A stretch of DNA of 64,000 bases from Streptomyces sp. APSN-46.1 (GTDB taxonomy: Bacteria; Actinomycetota; Actinomycetes; Streptomycetales; Streptomycetaceae). The position numbers and the translations under genes are program-made. The notes beneath the pieces were generated by a model. That model saw nothing but the letters and a program-made list of their open reading frames with translations. It ran no database searches and was not told the DNA's origin. Where the stretch lies: positions 744,001 to 808,000 of the forward strand of contig NZ_JALGRF010000002.1 of assembly GCF_022815725.1 (NCBI RefSeq), given 5' to 3'. This document shows, one piece after another, positions 24,519-33,452 of the stretch (positions are counted from its first letter, which is position 1; each line of letters starts with the position of its first letter).

Positions 24519-25241
24519 GTGACGGACACACCTGCACCGCGGACATCGCACGAGCCCCATCCACAGAGCGGCGAGATGAGCACCCGGCTGAACTGGCTGC
24601 GCGCGGGGGTGCTCGGGGCCAACGACGGGATCATCTCCACCGCCGGCCTGGTGGTGGGCGTGGCCGGGGCCACGACCTCCCGCGCGTCGATCCTGGCGGC
24701 GGGGGTGGCCGGGCTGCTGGCGGGGGCGCTGTCCATGGCGGCGGGGGAGTACGTCTCGGTGAGCAGCCAGCGGGACTCGGAGCGGGCCGCGATCGAGACG
24801 GAAGCCCAGGAGCTCGCGGAGGATCCGGAAGCGGAGCTGGCGGAACTGACCGAGCTGCTTCGGGCGCGCGGCCTGAGCCGGGAGCTGGCGCGGGAGGCCG
24901 CCGTGCAGCTGACGGAGCGGGACGCGTTGCGGGCGCACGCGCGGGTGGAGCTGGGGATCAACCCCGACGAGCTGGCGAACCCGTGGCACGCGGCGTTCGC
25001 GAGCCTGATCGCCTTCACGGTCGGGGCGCTGCTGCCGCTGCTGGCGATCGTCCTGCCGGGGGCGTCCGAGCGGGTGCCGGTGACGGTGGCGGCGGTGCTG
25101 GCGGCGCTCACGCTGTGCGGCGTGATCAGCGCCCGGCTGGGCGGCGCGCCGGCGGGGCGGGCGGTGCTGCGCAACGTGGCGGGCGGCGCGCTGGCGATGG
25201 CGGTCACGTACGCGGTGGGGACGTGGCTGGGCACGGTCTGA
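24519..25241 (+). CDS. VIT1/CCC1-family (iron/manganese) transporter
   Basis: 240 residues. LRAGVLGANDGIISTAGLVVGVAGA is the TM1 signature of the vacuolar iron transporter family, followed by LAGALSMAAGEYVSVSSQRDSERA, a Glu-rich metal-binding cytoplasmic stretch, and three C-terminal helices. The family moves Fe2+/Mn2+ out of the cytosol. GTG start at 24519. Its regulation cannot be read from the sequence. Confidence 0.9.
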   Translation: MTDTPAPRTSHEPHPQSGEMSTRLNWLRAGVLGANDGIISTAGLVVGVAGATTSRASILAAGVAGLLAGALSMAAGEYVSVSSQRDSERAAIETEAQELAEDPEAELAELTELLRARGLSRELAREAAVQLTERDALRAHARVELGINPDELANPWHAAFASLIAFTVGALLPLLAIVLPGASERVPVTVAAVLAALTLCGVISARLGGAPAGRAVLRNVAGGALAMAVTYAVGTWLGTV

Positions 25242-25250
25242 CGCCGGTGC

Positions 25251-25470
25251 CCTGGCCGGGCGGTACGGGGGCCGCTGCCGCGGGCGGCGCGGGGCCGGGG
25301 CCCTGGCCGGGCGGGGCGGTACGGGTGGAGGCCGGTGCCGGTGCCCTGGCCGGGCGGTGCGGGGGCCGCTGCCCTGGCCGGGCGGTACGGGTGGTGCCGG
25401 TGCCGGTGCCGGTGCCGGTGCCGGTGACCTGGCCGGGCCGGGCGGCCCGGGGCCGTTGCCCTGGCCGGGC
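25251..25470. repeat. CCTGGCCGGGCGG array with GGTGCC microsatellite
   Basis: Six copies of CCTGGCCGGG at about 25251, 25302, 25345, 25373, 25428 and 25460. Between the fourth and fifth lies a run of the hexamer GGTGCC (about 25394-25424). Confidence 0.85.
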
Positions 25471-25487
25471 GGGGGTGGGGCGGGGCC

Positions 25488-25615
25488 GGGGACGGGGTGG
25501 GGTGTTGGCCGGGACTGCATGATTTTTGGCGCCTTGGCGGGATCCTTCGCCGTGCGGCGGCAGTGAGCGCCACAAATCACGTTTTACGTCCCGGCCAACA
25601 CCCCACCCCGTCCCC
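25488..25615. repeat. Long inverted repeat (28 bp arms)
   Basis: 25488-25515 and 25588-25615 are exact reverse complements, separated by 72 bases of lower-GC sequence. The region could form a cruciform or, if transcribed, a very stable hairpin. Confidence 0.85.
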
Positions 25616-25666
25616 GTCCCCGGCAAAGTCAGCCCCGGCAACATTCAGCCCCCGGACGGCCATCCT

Positions 25667-25875
25667 CAGCCTCGCCGGCGTTTGAGGCGCGGGGGTCCGG
25701 GGGCTGGTCCCCGGCAGCGGCGCCGCACTCGGCACACTTCAGCCTCGCCGGCGTTTGAGGCGCGGGGTCCGGGGGTGGCCCCGGGAGGGGTGCCGCACCG
25801 GCACACTTCAGCCCCGCCGGCGATTGAGGCGCGGGGTCTGGGGCTGGCCGCGGGAGGGGTGCCGCATCGGGCGGG
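25667..25875. repeat. Three tandem copies of a dispersed Streptomyces intergenic repeat
   Basis: Copies start at 25667, 25740 and 25809, each about 70 bases, with the core CGCCGGCGTTTGAGGCGCGG (third copy has GATTG in place of GTTTG) and a G/C-rich palindromic tail. The same core recurs at 30257-30395 and, in variant form, at 35492-35585 and 62852-62871. Confidence 0.85.
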
Positions 25876-25987
25876 CAAATCGTCCCAAGCGGAGCGAAGC
25901 GGGTCTGGAGACGGCGGCCGGATTCCGTCGGTCCGAGGTGCCGCTCTACTCTGTCCGCTAGTACGCCGCCACGAGGGGGAGCCACAC

Positions 25988-26293
25988 ATGGATACGACCA
26001 GCCGCACCACCCAACGCCGTATGCGCTCCGGCGCCGTCGCGCTCGGCGGCATGGGCCTGCTCGCCGCCACCCTCGTGGCGTGCGGCAGCAGCGGCGAGCC
26101 CGACAAGCGCTGCGCCTCCCGCGCCACGCTGGACCACCTGAACTCCAAGGAGTGCAAGAGCGGCGGCCACGGCTCGTACTACTACGGCGGCACCGTCCGG
26201 AGCGGCAAGGTCAGCGGCGGCAGCTTCGACAAGTCCGCCGTCACCCGCGGCGGCATCGGCGGACACACCAACTCCGGCTCCTCCGGCGGCTGA
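25988..26293 (+). CDS. Small putative lipoprotein
   Basis: 101 residues. A basic N terminus, hydrophobic stretch and lipobox (GLLAATLVACG, Cys at about 35) suggest a lipoprotein; the mature part is Gly/Ser-rich with HGSYYYGG and GIGGHTNSGSSGG. It ends six bases before the glutathionylspermidine synthase-like gene, so the two are almost certainly one operon. Similar lipoproteins, as I recall, accompany that gene widely, which suggests a joint envelope function that is not known. Confidence 0.8.
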   Translation: MDTTSRTTQRRMRSGAVALGGMGLLAATLVACGSSGEPDKRCASRATLDHLNSKECKSGGHGSYYYGGTVRSGKVSGGSFDKSAVTRGGIGGHTNSGSSGG

Positions 26294-26299
26294 CCCCTG

Positions 26300-27493
26300 A
26301 TGAAGCGGCACACCATCGAGCCCCGCCCGAACTGGCAGCAGACCGTCGAGGAGCAGGGGCTGATCTACCCCCTGACCCGGTACCCCGACGACTCCCTGCG
26401 CCCGTACTGGGACGAGAGCGCGTACTACTCCTTCTCGCTCCCGGAGGTCGAGGCGCTGGAGGGGGTCGTCGAGGAGCTGCACGCCATGTGCCTCGCCGCA
26501 GCCGCGCACATCGTGGAGCGGGACCGCTTCGCGGACCTCGGCATCACCGACCCGCGGCTCGCCGCGCTGATCGCCGAGTCCTGGCGGCGCCGCGCCGAAC
26601 AGCCCTCCCTGTACGGCCGCTTCGACCTGCGCTACGACGGCACCGGCCCGGCCAAGATGCTGGAGTACAACGCCGACACCCCCACCTCCCTGGTGGAGGC
26701 GGCGAGCCCCCAGTGGTTCTGGATGGAGGACCGTTTCCCCGGCGCCGACCAGTGGAACTCCCTCCACGAGCGGCTCGTCGACGCCTGGCGTCGCCAGGCC
26801 GAGCTGCTGCCGCCCGGCCCGCTGCACTTCGCGCACTCCGAGACCGACGAGCTCGGCGAGGACCTGATGACGGTCGCCTACCTCCAGGAGACCGCCGACC
26901 AGGCCGGTCTGGAGACCCACGCGCTCTCCGTCGAACAGATCGGCTGGGACGGCCTGTCGGGCCGGTTCGTGGACGACAAGCTCCGCTTCATACGCGGCAT
27001 CTTCAAGCTCTACCCGTGGGAGTGGCTGGCCTCGGACGAGTTCGGCCCCCAGGTCCTCGGCACGTACGACCACGGCGGCGGCTCCGGCACGACCCTCTGG
27101 ATCGAGCCGCTGTGGAAGATGCTGCTCTCCAACAAGGCGCTGCTGGCCATCCTGTGGGAGCTCTTCCCCGAGCACCCGAACCTGCTGCCCGCCTACCTCG
27201 ACGGCCCGCGCGAGCTCGCGGACACCACCGGCTACGCCGCCAAGCCGCTGCTGGGCCGCGAGGGCGCCGGGGTGACGCTCCACGAGGCGGGCGGGGGCGG
27301 CGAGGAGTTCGTCCCCGTCGAGGGCGAGACGTACGTCTTCCAGGGCCTGGCGCCGCTGCCCGACTTCGACGGGAACCGCGTGGTGCTCGGCGCGTGGGTG
27401 GTCGAGGAGGAGGCGGCGGGGCTCGGCATCCGGGAATCGGCGGGGCCGGTCACGGACGAGTACGCCCGCTTCCTGCCCCACGTCATCCTTTGA
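26300..27493 (+). CDS. Glutathionylspermidine synthase family protein (ATP-grasp amide ligase)
   Basis: 397 residues, the size of YgiC/YjfC proteins, which have the ATP-grasp synthetase but not the amidase domain of true GspS. Visible blocks are RFDLRYDGTGPAKMLEYNADTPTSLVEAA, an ATP-grasp GREGAGV loop and a terminal ITDE-like TDEYARFLPHVI. Actinobacteria lack trypanothione-type chemistry, so it probably ligates some other amine/carboxyl pair. It is translationally linked to the lipoprotein gene. Product unknown. Confidence 0.88.
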   Translation: MKRHTIEPRPNWQQTVEEQGLIYPLTRYPDDSLRPYWDESAYYSFSLPEVEALEGVVEELHAMCLAAAAHIVERDRFADLGITDPRLAALIAESWRRRAEQPSLYGRFDLRYDGTGPAKMLEYNADTPTSLVEAASPQWFWMEDRFPGADQWNSLHERLVDAWRRQAELLPPGPLHFAHSETDELGEDLMTVAYLQETADQAGLETHALSVEQIGWDGLSGRFVDDKLRFIRGIFKLYPWEWLASDEFGPQVLGTYDHGGGSGTTLWIEPLWKMLLSNKALLAILWELFPEHPNLLPAYLDGPRELADTTGYAAKPLLGREGAGVTLHEAGGGGEEFVPVEGETYVFQGLAPLPDFDGNRVVLGAWVVEEEAAGLGIRESAGPVTDEYARFLPHVIL

Positions 27494-27509
27494 TTGCCTG
27501 ACGATCCGA

Positions 27510-28715
27510 TCAGACGGCTAGTACGGAACGCAGCTGGTCCAGGCCCCAGTCCAGGTCCTCCTTGCTGATCACCAGCGGCGGGGCGATCCGGATGGTGGAC
27601 CCGTGGGTGTCCTTCACCAGCACCCCGAGCTCCATCATCTTCTCGGAGATCTCCCGGCCCGTGCCGTGCGACGGCTCGATGTCCACGCCCGCCCACAGCC
27701 CGCGGCCGCGTACGGCGGTCACCGCGCCGCCGCCGACCAGCAGGTTGAGCTCCCGGTGCAGGTGGTCGCCGAGTTCGGCGGCGTGCTGCTGGTACTCGCC
27801 GGAACGCAGCATCGCGATCACTTCCAGGGCGACCGCGCAGGCCAGCGGGTTGCCGCCGAAGGTGGACCCGTGCTCGCCGGGCTTGAACACGCCGAGCACA
27901 TCCCGGTCGGCGACCACGGCCGAGACGGGCACGACCCCGCCGCCGAGCGCCTTGCCCAGGATGTACACGTCCGGCACGACCCCCTCGTGCTCGCACGCGA
28001 AGGTCTTGCCCGTCCGGCCCAGCCCCGACTGGATCTCGTCCGCCATGAAGAGAACGTTCCGCCGGCTCGTCAGTTCCCGTACGCCCCGCAGATATCCGGC
28101 GGGCGGTACGAGCACCCCGGCCTCGCCCTGGATCGGCTCCAGCAGCACGGCGACGGTGTTGGCGGTGACGGCGGCGTTGAGCGCGGTCAGGTCGCCGTAC
28201 GGGACGATCTCGAAGCCGGGGGTGTACGGGCCGTAGTGGTCGCGGGCCTCGTGGTCGGTCGAGAAGGACACGATGGTCGTCGTCCGGCCGTGGAAGTTGT
28301 TGGCCGCGACCACGATCTTGGCCTGGCCGTCCGGGACGCCCTTGACCTCGTAGCCCCACTTCCGCGCGGTCTTCACCGCCGTCTCCACGGCCTCCGCGCC
28401 CGTGTTCATCGGCAGCACCATCTCCTTGCCGCACAGCGCGGCGAGCTGGGCGCAGAAGTCGGCGAAGCGGTCGTGGTAGAAGGCGCGGGAGGTGAGGGTG
28501 ACCCGCTCCAGCTGGTCCTTGGCGGCTTCGATCAGGCGACGGTTTCCGTGCCCGAAGTTGAGCGCCGAGTACCCGGCGAGCATGTCCAGATAGCGCCGTC
28601 CCTCCACGTCGGTCATCCACGCGCCGTCCGCCGACGCGACGACGACGGGCAGCGGGTGATAGGTGTGCGCGGCGTGCGCGTCGGCGGAGCGGATGGCATC
28701 AGCAGTTGTCGACAC
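27510..28715 (-). CDS. rocD: Ornithine--oxo-acid aminotransferase
   Basis: 401 residues, normal length. Class-III PLP aminotransferase features: NTGAEAVETAVKTARKWGY, LLEPIQGEAGV, LFMADEIQSGLGRTGK, and the PLP lysine in ILGKALGGG, followed by GEHGSTFGGNPLA. It converts ornithine and 2-oxoglutarate to glutamate semialdehyde and glutamate in arginine catabolism. GTG start 28715 with GGAG upstream. It converges with the preceding gene across 16 bases. No rocF/ddaH-type partner is in the window, so its usual operon partner is absent here. Confidence 0.93.
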   Translation of the reverse strand: MSTTADAIRSADAHAAHTYHPLPVVVASADGAWMTDVEGRRYLDMLAGYSALNFGHGNRRLIEAAKDQLERVTLTSRAFYHDRFADFCAQLAALCGKEMVLPMNTGAEAVETAVKTARKWGYEVKGVPDGQAKIVVAANNFHGRTTTIVSFSTDHEARDHYGPYTPGFEIVPYGDLTALNAAVTANTVAVLLEPIQGEAGVLVPPAGYLRGVRELTSRRNVLFMADEIQSGLGRTGKTFACEHEGVVPDVYILGKALGGGVVPVSAVVADRDVLGVFKPGEHGSTFGGNPLACAVALEVIAMLRSGEYQQHAAELGDHLHRELNLLVGGGAVTAVRGRGLWAGVDIEPSHGTGREISEKMMELGVLVKDTHGSTIRIAPPLVISKEDLDWGLDQLRSVLAV

Positions 28716-28821
28716 GGGGTCTCCGATCGTCCGTCAGGCCTGTGACGAGGGTGGCGTCACTGTCCATCCTCGCTCGTAATGCGAGGGGAGAAACCTTTCT
28801 CGTGGCGCGCCCGCTAAGGTG

Positions 28822-28912
28822 GGCGGTACGCACGGCGACTGGCGTACGGAGAACCAACTCCGGGGGAGTCGTGCGCGCACGACCGCACACAGGGCCGCTC
28901 GCCTGGGCCTCG
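28822..28912 (+). ncRNA. ZTP riboswitch (pfl motif) in the glyA leader
   Basis: The conserved aptamer elements are present in order: GCGACTGGCG (28835-28844), a short GGAG...CTCC hairpin, CCGGGGGAG (about 28859-28867), and GCCTGGGC (28901-28908). P1 pairs GCACG (28830-28834) with CGTGC (28870-28874). The pfl motif is established as a ZTP/ZMP sensor upstream of glyA, folD and purine genes. The element ends about 40 bases before the glyA start, so it probably controls translation initiation. Confidence 0.85.
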
Positions 28913-28949
28913 CGGGGTACCGATCACATCGACCCCGGAGGAGCCCGCC

Positions 28950-30218
28950 ATGTCCGCGCGCCGCCATCCCGCCCTGTCCGCGACCGACCCCGAGCTCGCG
29001 TCGTTCGTCGCGGCGGAGGAATCCCTGCAGGCCGAGACCCTGCGCCTGATCCCGAGCGAGAACTACGTGTCCGCGGCGGTGCTCGAAGCCTCCGGCACGG
29101 TGCTCCAGAACAAGTACAGCGAGGGCTACCCGGGCCGCCGCTACTACGAGGGCCAGCAGAACATCGACCGCGTCGAGGCGCTGGCCGTCGAGCGGGCGAA
29201 GGGCCTGTTCGGGGTGGACCACGCGAACGTGCAGCCGTACTCCGGCTCGCCGGCGAACCTGGCGGTGTACCTGGCGTTCGCGAAGCCTGGGGACACGGTG
29301 ATGGGCATGGCGCTGCCGATGGGCGGGCACCTCACCCACGGGTGGGGCGTCTCCGCGACGGGCTCGTGGTTCCGGGGCGTGCAGTACGGCGTCTCCGCCG
29401 AGACCGGCCTGATCGACTACGACGCGGTGCGCGAGCTCGCGCTGGCCGAGCGCCCGAAGATCATCTTCTGCGGTGGGACCGCGCTGCCGCGGACCATCGA
29501 CTTCGCGGCCTTCGCGTCCATCGCGCGGGAGGCGGGCTCGATCCTGGTGGCGGACGTGGCGCACATCGCCGGCCTGATCGCGGGCGGGGCCCACCCCTCG
29601 CCGGTGCCGCACGTGGACGTCGTCTCGACCACCACCCACAAGACCCTGCGGGGTCCGCGCGGCGCGATGCTGATGTGCCGGGAGGAGCACGCGAAGGCCA
29701 TCGACAAGGCGGTCTTCCCGGGGCTCCAGGGCGGCCCGCACAACCAGACGACGGCCGGCATCGCGGTGGCGCTGCACGAGGCGGCGCAGCCGGCGTTCGT
29801 GACGTACGCCCACGCGGTGGTGGCCAACGCCGGGGCGCTGGCCGCGTCGCTGCTGGAACGGGGGTTCGACCTGGTCTCGGGCGGTACGGACAACCACCTG
29901 ATCCTGATGGACCTGACCTCGCGGGGGGTTCCGGGGAAGATCGCGGCCAAGGCGCTGGACCGGGCGGGGATCGTGGTGAACTACAACACGGTCCCGTTCG
30001 ACCCGCGCAAGCCGTTCGATCCCTCGGGGGTGCGGATCGGGACGCCGTCGCTCACTTCCCGTGGGCTCGGGGTGGACCACATGCCGGTGGTGGCGGACTG
30101 GATCTCCCGGGCCGTTGACGCGGCGGCGAAGTCGGACGAGCCGGCCCTGGCCGCGATCCGGAGCGAGGTCGCGGACCTCCTGTCGGCCTTCCCGGCCCCG
30201 GGCCTCCCGCTGTCCTGA
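28950..30218 (+). CDS. glyA: Serine hydroxymethyltransferase
   Basis: 422 residues, normal length. SHMT signatures: LIPSENYVSAAVLEA, NKYSEGYPGRRYYEGQQNID, VADVAHIAGLIAGGAHPSP, and the PLP lysine in VSTTTHKTLRGPRGA. It interconverts serine and glycine with tetrahydrofolate, supplying one-carbon units for purines. GGAGGAG lies just before the ATG. The leader carries a ZTP riboswitch, so expression should rise when ZMP/ZTP accumulates, that is, when 10-formyl-THF runs low. Confidence 0.97.
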   Translation: MSARRHPALSATDPELASFVAAEESLQAETLRLIPSENYVSAAVLEASGTVLQNKYSEGYPGRRYYEGQQNIDRVEALAVERAKGLFGVDHANVQPYSGSPANLAVYLAFAKPGDTVMGMALPMGGHLTHGWGVSATGSWFRGVQYGVSAETGLIDYDAVRELALAERPKIIFCGGTALPRTIDFAAFASIAREAGSILVADVAHIAGLIAGGAHPSPVPHVDVVSTTTHKTLRGPRGAMLMCREEHAKAIDKAVFPGLQGGPHNQTTAGIAVALHEAAQPAFVTYAHAVVANAGALAASLLERGFDLVSGGTDNHLILMDLTSRGVPGKIAAKALDRAGIVVNYNTVPFDPRKPFDPSGVRIGTPSLTSRGLGVDHMPVVADWISRAVDAAAKSDEPALAAIRSEVADLLSAFPAPGLPLS

Positions 30219-30233
30219 CCCCGCGGCCCGGCT

Positions 30234-30253
30234 GCCGGGGGCTCTGCCCCCGG
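30234..30253 (+). terminator. Likely glyA terminator
   Basis: A GCCGGGGG...CCCCCGG hairpin with a four-base loop, 16 bases after the stop. Confidence 0.6.
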
Positions 30254-30256
30254 ACC

Positions 30257-30395
30257 CCCGCGCCTCAAACGCCGGCGGGGCTGGATTTTGCCGCGGGCGA
30301 GGCTGGATGTGCCGCTGCGCGGCAACCAGCCCGCCAGCGGCAGGCGCGAACGCGGCTCAGCCAGAAACCAGCCCCGCCGGCGTTTGAGGCGCGGG
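30257..30395. repeat. Perfect 28 bp inverted repeat made of two opposed dispersed-repeat copies
   Basis: 30257-30284 and 30368-30395 are exact reverse complements with an 83-base spacer. Each arm is the core of the repeat family seen at 25667-25875. Confidence 0.88.
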
Positions 30396-30582
30396 TCTGG
30401 GCGGAGCCCAGGATGCCCCGCGCAGCGGGATCCCCCCGTACCCCGAACGGAAAGCGGTCGCTCGGCCGGGGCAAGATCCGGACGGGCCGATACTGTCCGG
30501 TACCCCGGTACGGCAGCGGTGTCGGCGGCGCGACCCGGAGGGATCAGGCCAGTGGCGGGCCCGAGCCCGCCCCCGCACCTGA

Positions 30583-31608
<1,026 letters not shown>

Positions 31609-31724
31609 AACCGCTTGGACGAAAATACGGACAAAAAGAGGCCCCTGGCGGTCCGGGGGGTGCTGCCCCCACACTGGCGGCAGCGTCCACGCACACAGGT
31701 CGCACACAGACGGAGGAGACATAC

Positions 31725-32321
31725 GTGGGGACCGTAACGCTCGGCGTTTCGATCGCGGTCCCGGAGCCGTACGGCAGCCAGCTCCAGCAGCGGCGCGCCG
31801 GCTTCGGGGACGCCGCCGCGCACGGCATTCCCACGCATGTCACCCTCCTGCCGCCCACCGAGGTGGCGTCGGAGCGGCTGCCGGAGATCCGCGCGCACCT
31901 CGCCCAGGTCGCGGCCGCCTTCCGCTCCTTCGCGATGCGGCTGGCCGGCACGGGAACCTTCCGGCCGCTCTCGCCGGTCGTCTTCGTCCAGATCGTCGAG
32001 GGCGCCCAGGGCTGCACCCGCCTCCAGCACCAGGTCCGTGACCCCGAGGGGCCGCTCAACCGCGAGCTGGCGTTCCCGTACCACCCGCACGTCACGGTCG
32101 CCCACGGGATCTCCGAGGAGGCGATGGACCTGGCGTTCACCGCCCTCGCCGCCTACACGGCAGGATGGGTCTGCGAGGGCTTCGCGCTCTACGAGCAGGG
32201 CTCCGACGGTGTCTGGCGCAAGCTGCGCGAGTACCCGTTCGGCACCGGCCCCACCGGGGTCCCGGCGCAGCTGAGCTCACCGGCCGATGACGCGGCCGAG
32301 GCGGCCATACGCCCCTCGTGA
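31725..32321 (+). CDS. 2'-5' RNA ligase/2H phosphoesterase family protein
   Basis: 198 residues. Two H-x-T/S motifs (HVTLLPP at about 38-44, HPHVTVAH at about 120-127) define the 2H phosphoesterase fold of LigT-like proteins. They act on 2',3'-cyclic phosphates of RNA or small nucleotides. GTG start with GGAGGAG upstream. It lies 116 bases after trpS on the same strand. Physiological substrate unknown. Confidence 0.9.
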   Translation: MGTVTLGVSIAVPEPYGSQLQQRRAGFGDAAAHGIPTHVTLLPPTEVASERLPEIRAHLAQVAAAFRSFAMRLAGTGTFRPLSPVVFVQIVEGAQGCTRLQHQVRDPEGPLNRELAFPYHPHVTVAHGISEEAMDLAFTALAAYTAGWVCEGFALYEQGSDGVWRKLREYPFGTGPTGVPAQLSSPADDAAEAAIRPS

Positions 32322-32493
32322 CGGGGCGGCCGCGCGGTCAGCGGCCGCAGGGCCAGCCGGGCGCCGAACCTGATCCTCCGTAGAACCAGGGCATGGAACG
32401 GGCAAGCCGTCAGGCGAAAAGTCACAAACGACGACCGTAGTGCCCGAATGCGACAATCCCCGCTATTTCCGGCGCCTGATTTACGGTGACCCC

Positions 32494-32515
32494 ATGGACT
32501 GGCTATGGACTGGCT
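32494..32515 (+). repeat. 11-base tandem duplication at the YihY start
   Basis: ATGGACTGGCT occurs twice in tandem (32494-32504, 32505-32515). The first ATG leads to a seven-codon frame ending TGA; the second is the YihY start. Confidence 0.9.
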
Positions 32516-33452
32516 GACGAAGCTCCCCGTGATCGGGCCGTGGGCAGCCGCGCTGATGCGGACGCGCGCGTGGCGTTCGTACGAGCGTCTCGACCGGGCG
32601 CACTGGACACGGCTCGCCGCCGCGATCACCTTCATCAGCTTCCTCTCCCTCTTCCCGCTCATCACCGTGGCGGCCGCGGTGGGCGCGGCGCTCCTCAGCC
32701 CGGAGCAGCTGGACACGCTCCAGAAGACCCTCGCCGAACAAGTCCCCGGCATCTCCGACCAGCTGGACCTCGACGGGCTCGTCGCGAACGCGGGCACGGT
32801 CGGGCTCGTCGCCGGCGCCCTCCTGCTGTTCACCGGCATCGGCTGGGTCGGCTCGATGCGGGAATGTCTGCGCGCGGTCTGGGAGAAGGACGACGAGGAC
32901 GAGGGAAACCCCTTCACGCGCAAGGGCAAGGACGCGCTGGTCCTGCTGGGCCTGGGCGGCGCGGGCCTGGCGTCCGCCGCGGCCTCGATCATCGGCTCCA
33001 GCGCGGTCGGGAAGGTCGGCGGCTGGCTCGGCATCCCCCGGCAGGGCGTGGGCGGTGGCCTGCTGCGGACCGGCGCGTTCCTCGTGGGGGTCCTGGCCGC
33101 CTTCCTGCTCCTGCTCTACCTCCTGACCCTGCTGCCCGGCGTCCAACCGCCGCGCGGCCGCCTGATCCAGGCGGCCCTCATCGGCGCGGCGGGCTTCGAG
33201 CTGCTGAAGCTGCTGCTCAGCGGCTACATGCGGGAGGTCGCGGCGAAGAGCATGTACGGGGCGTTCGGCGTGCCGATCGCCCTGCTGCTCTGGATCAACT
33301 TCACGGCGAAACTGCTGCTGTACTGCGCGGCCTGGACCGCCACCGGTGACGACGCGGACGCCGACGCGGACGCGGACGCCGACGCGGACGCCGACGGCAC
33401 GCCTGACCCGGAGCCCGCGCCCGGGCCCGCGCCCGCGCCCGGCAGGACCTAG
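32505..33452 (+). CDS. YihY/BrkB-family inner membrane protein
   Basis: 315 residues with about six helices and the family features AAITFISFLSLFPLITVAAA, PGI...DQLDLDGL and YGAFGVPIALLLWINFTAKLLLYCAAW. The family (mis-named ribonuclease BN) may act in lipid or polymer transport; its function is not established. The C terminus is an odd Asp-Ala repeat followed by Pro-rich sequence (about 284-315), encoded by a GACGCG/GACGCC microsatellite. The stop overlaps the converging carboxypeptidase stop in a CTAG palindrome. Confidence 0.9.
   Translation: MDWLTKLPVIGPWAAALMRTRAWRSYERLDRAHWTRLAAAITFISFLSLFPLITVAAAVGAALLSPEQLDTLQKTLAEQVPGISDQLDLDGLVANAGTVGLVAGALLLFTGIGWVGSMRECLRAVWEKDDEDEGNPFTRKGKDALVLLGLGGAGLASAAASIIGSSAVGKVGGWLGIPRQGVGGGLLRTGAFLVGVLAAFLLLLYLLTLLPGVQPPRGRLIQAALIGAAGFELLKLLLSGYMREVAAKSMYGAFGVPIALLLWINFTAKLLLYCAAWTATGDDADADADADADADADGTPDPEPAPGPAPAPGRT

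Larger units (their letters stand above)
25242..25987. other. 746-base repeat-rich intergenic region
   Basis: No gene is supported. It holds, in order, a CCTGGCCGGG array (25251-25470), a long hairpin (25488-25615) and three tandem copies of a dispersed Streptomyces repeat (25667-25875). Confidence 0.8.

Noticed and set aside
25204..25644. Pro/Arg-rich minus-strand frame of 146 codons through the CCTGGCCGGG array.
   Set aside because: Pure consequence of high-GC repeats; no start context or domain.
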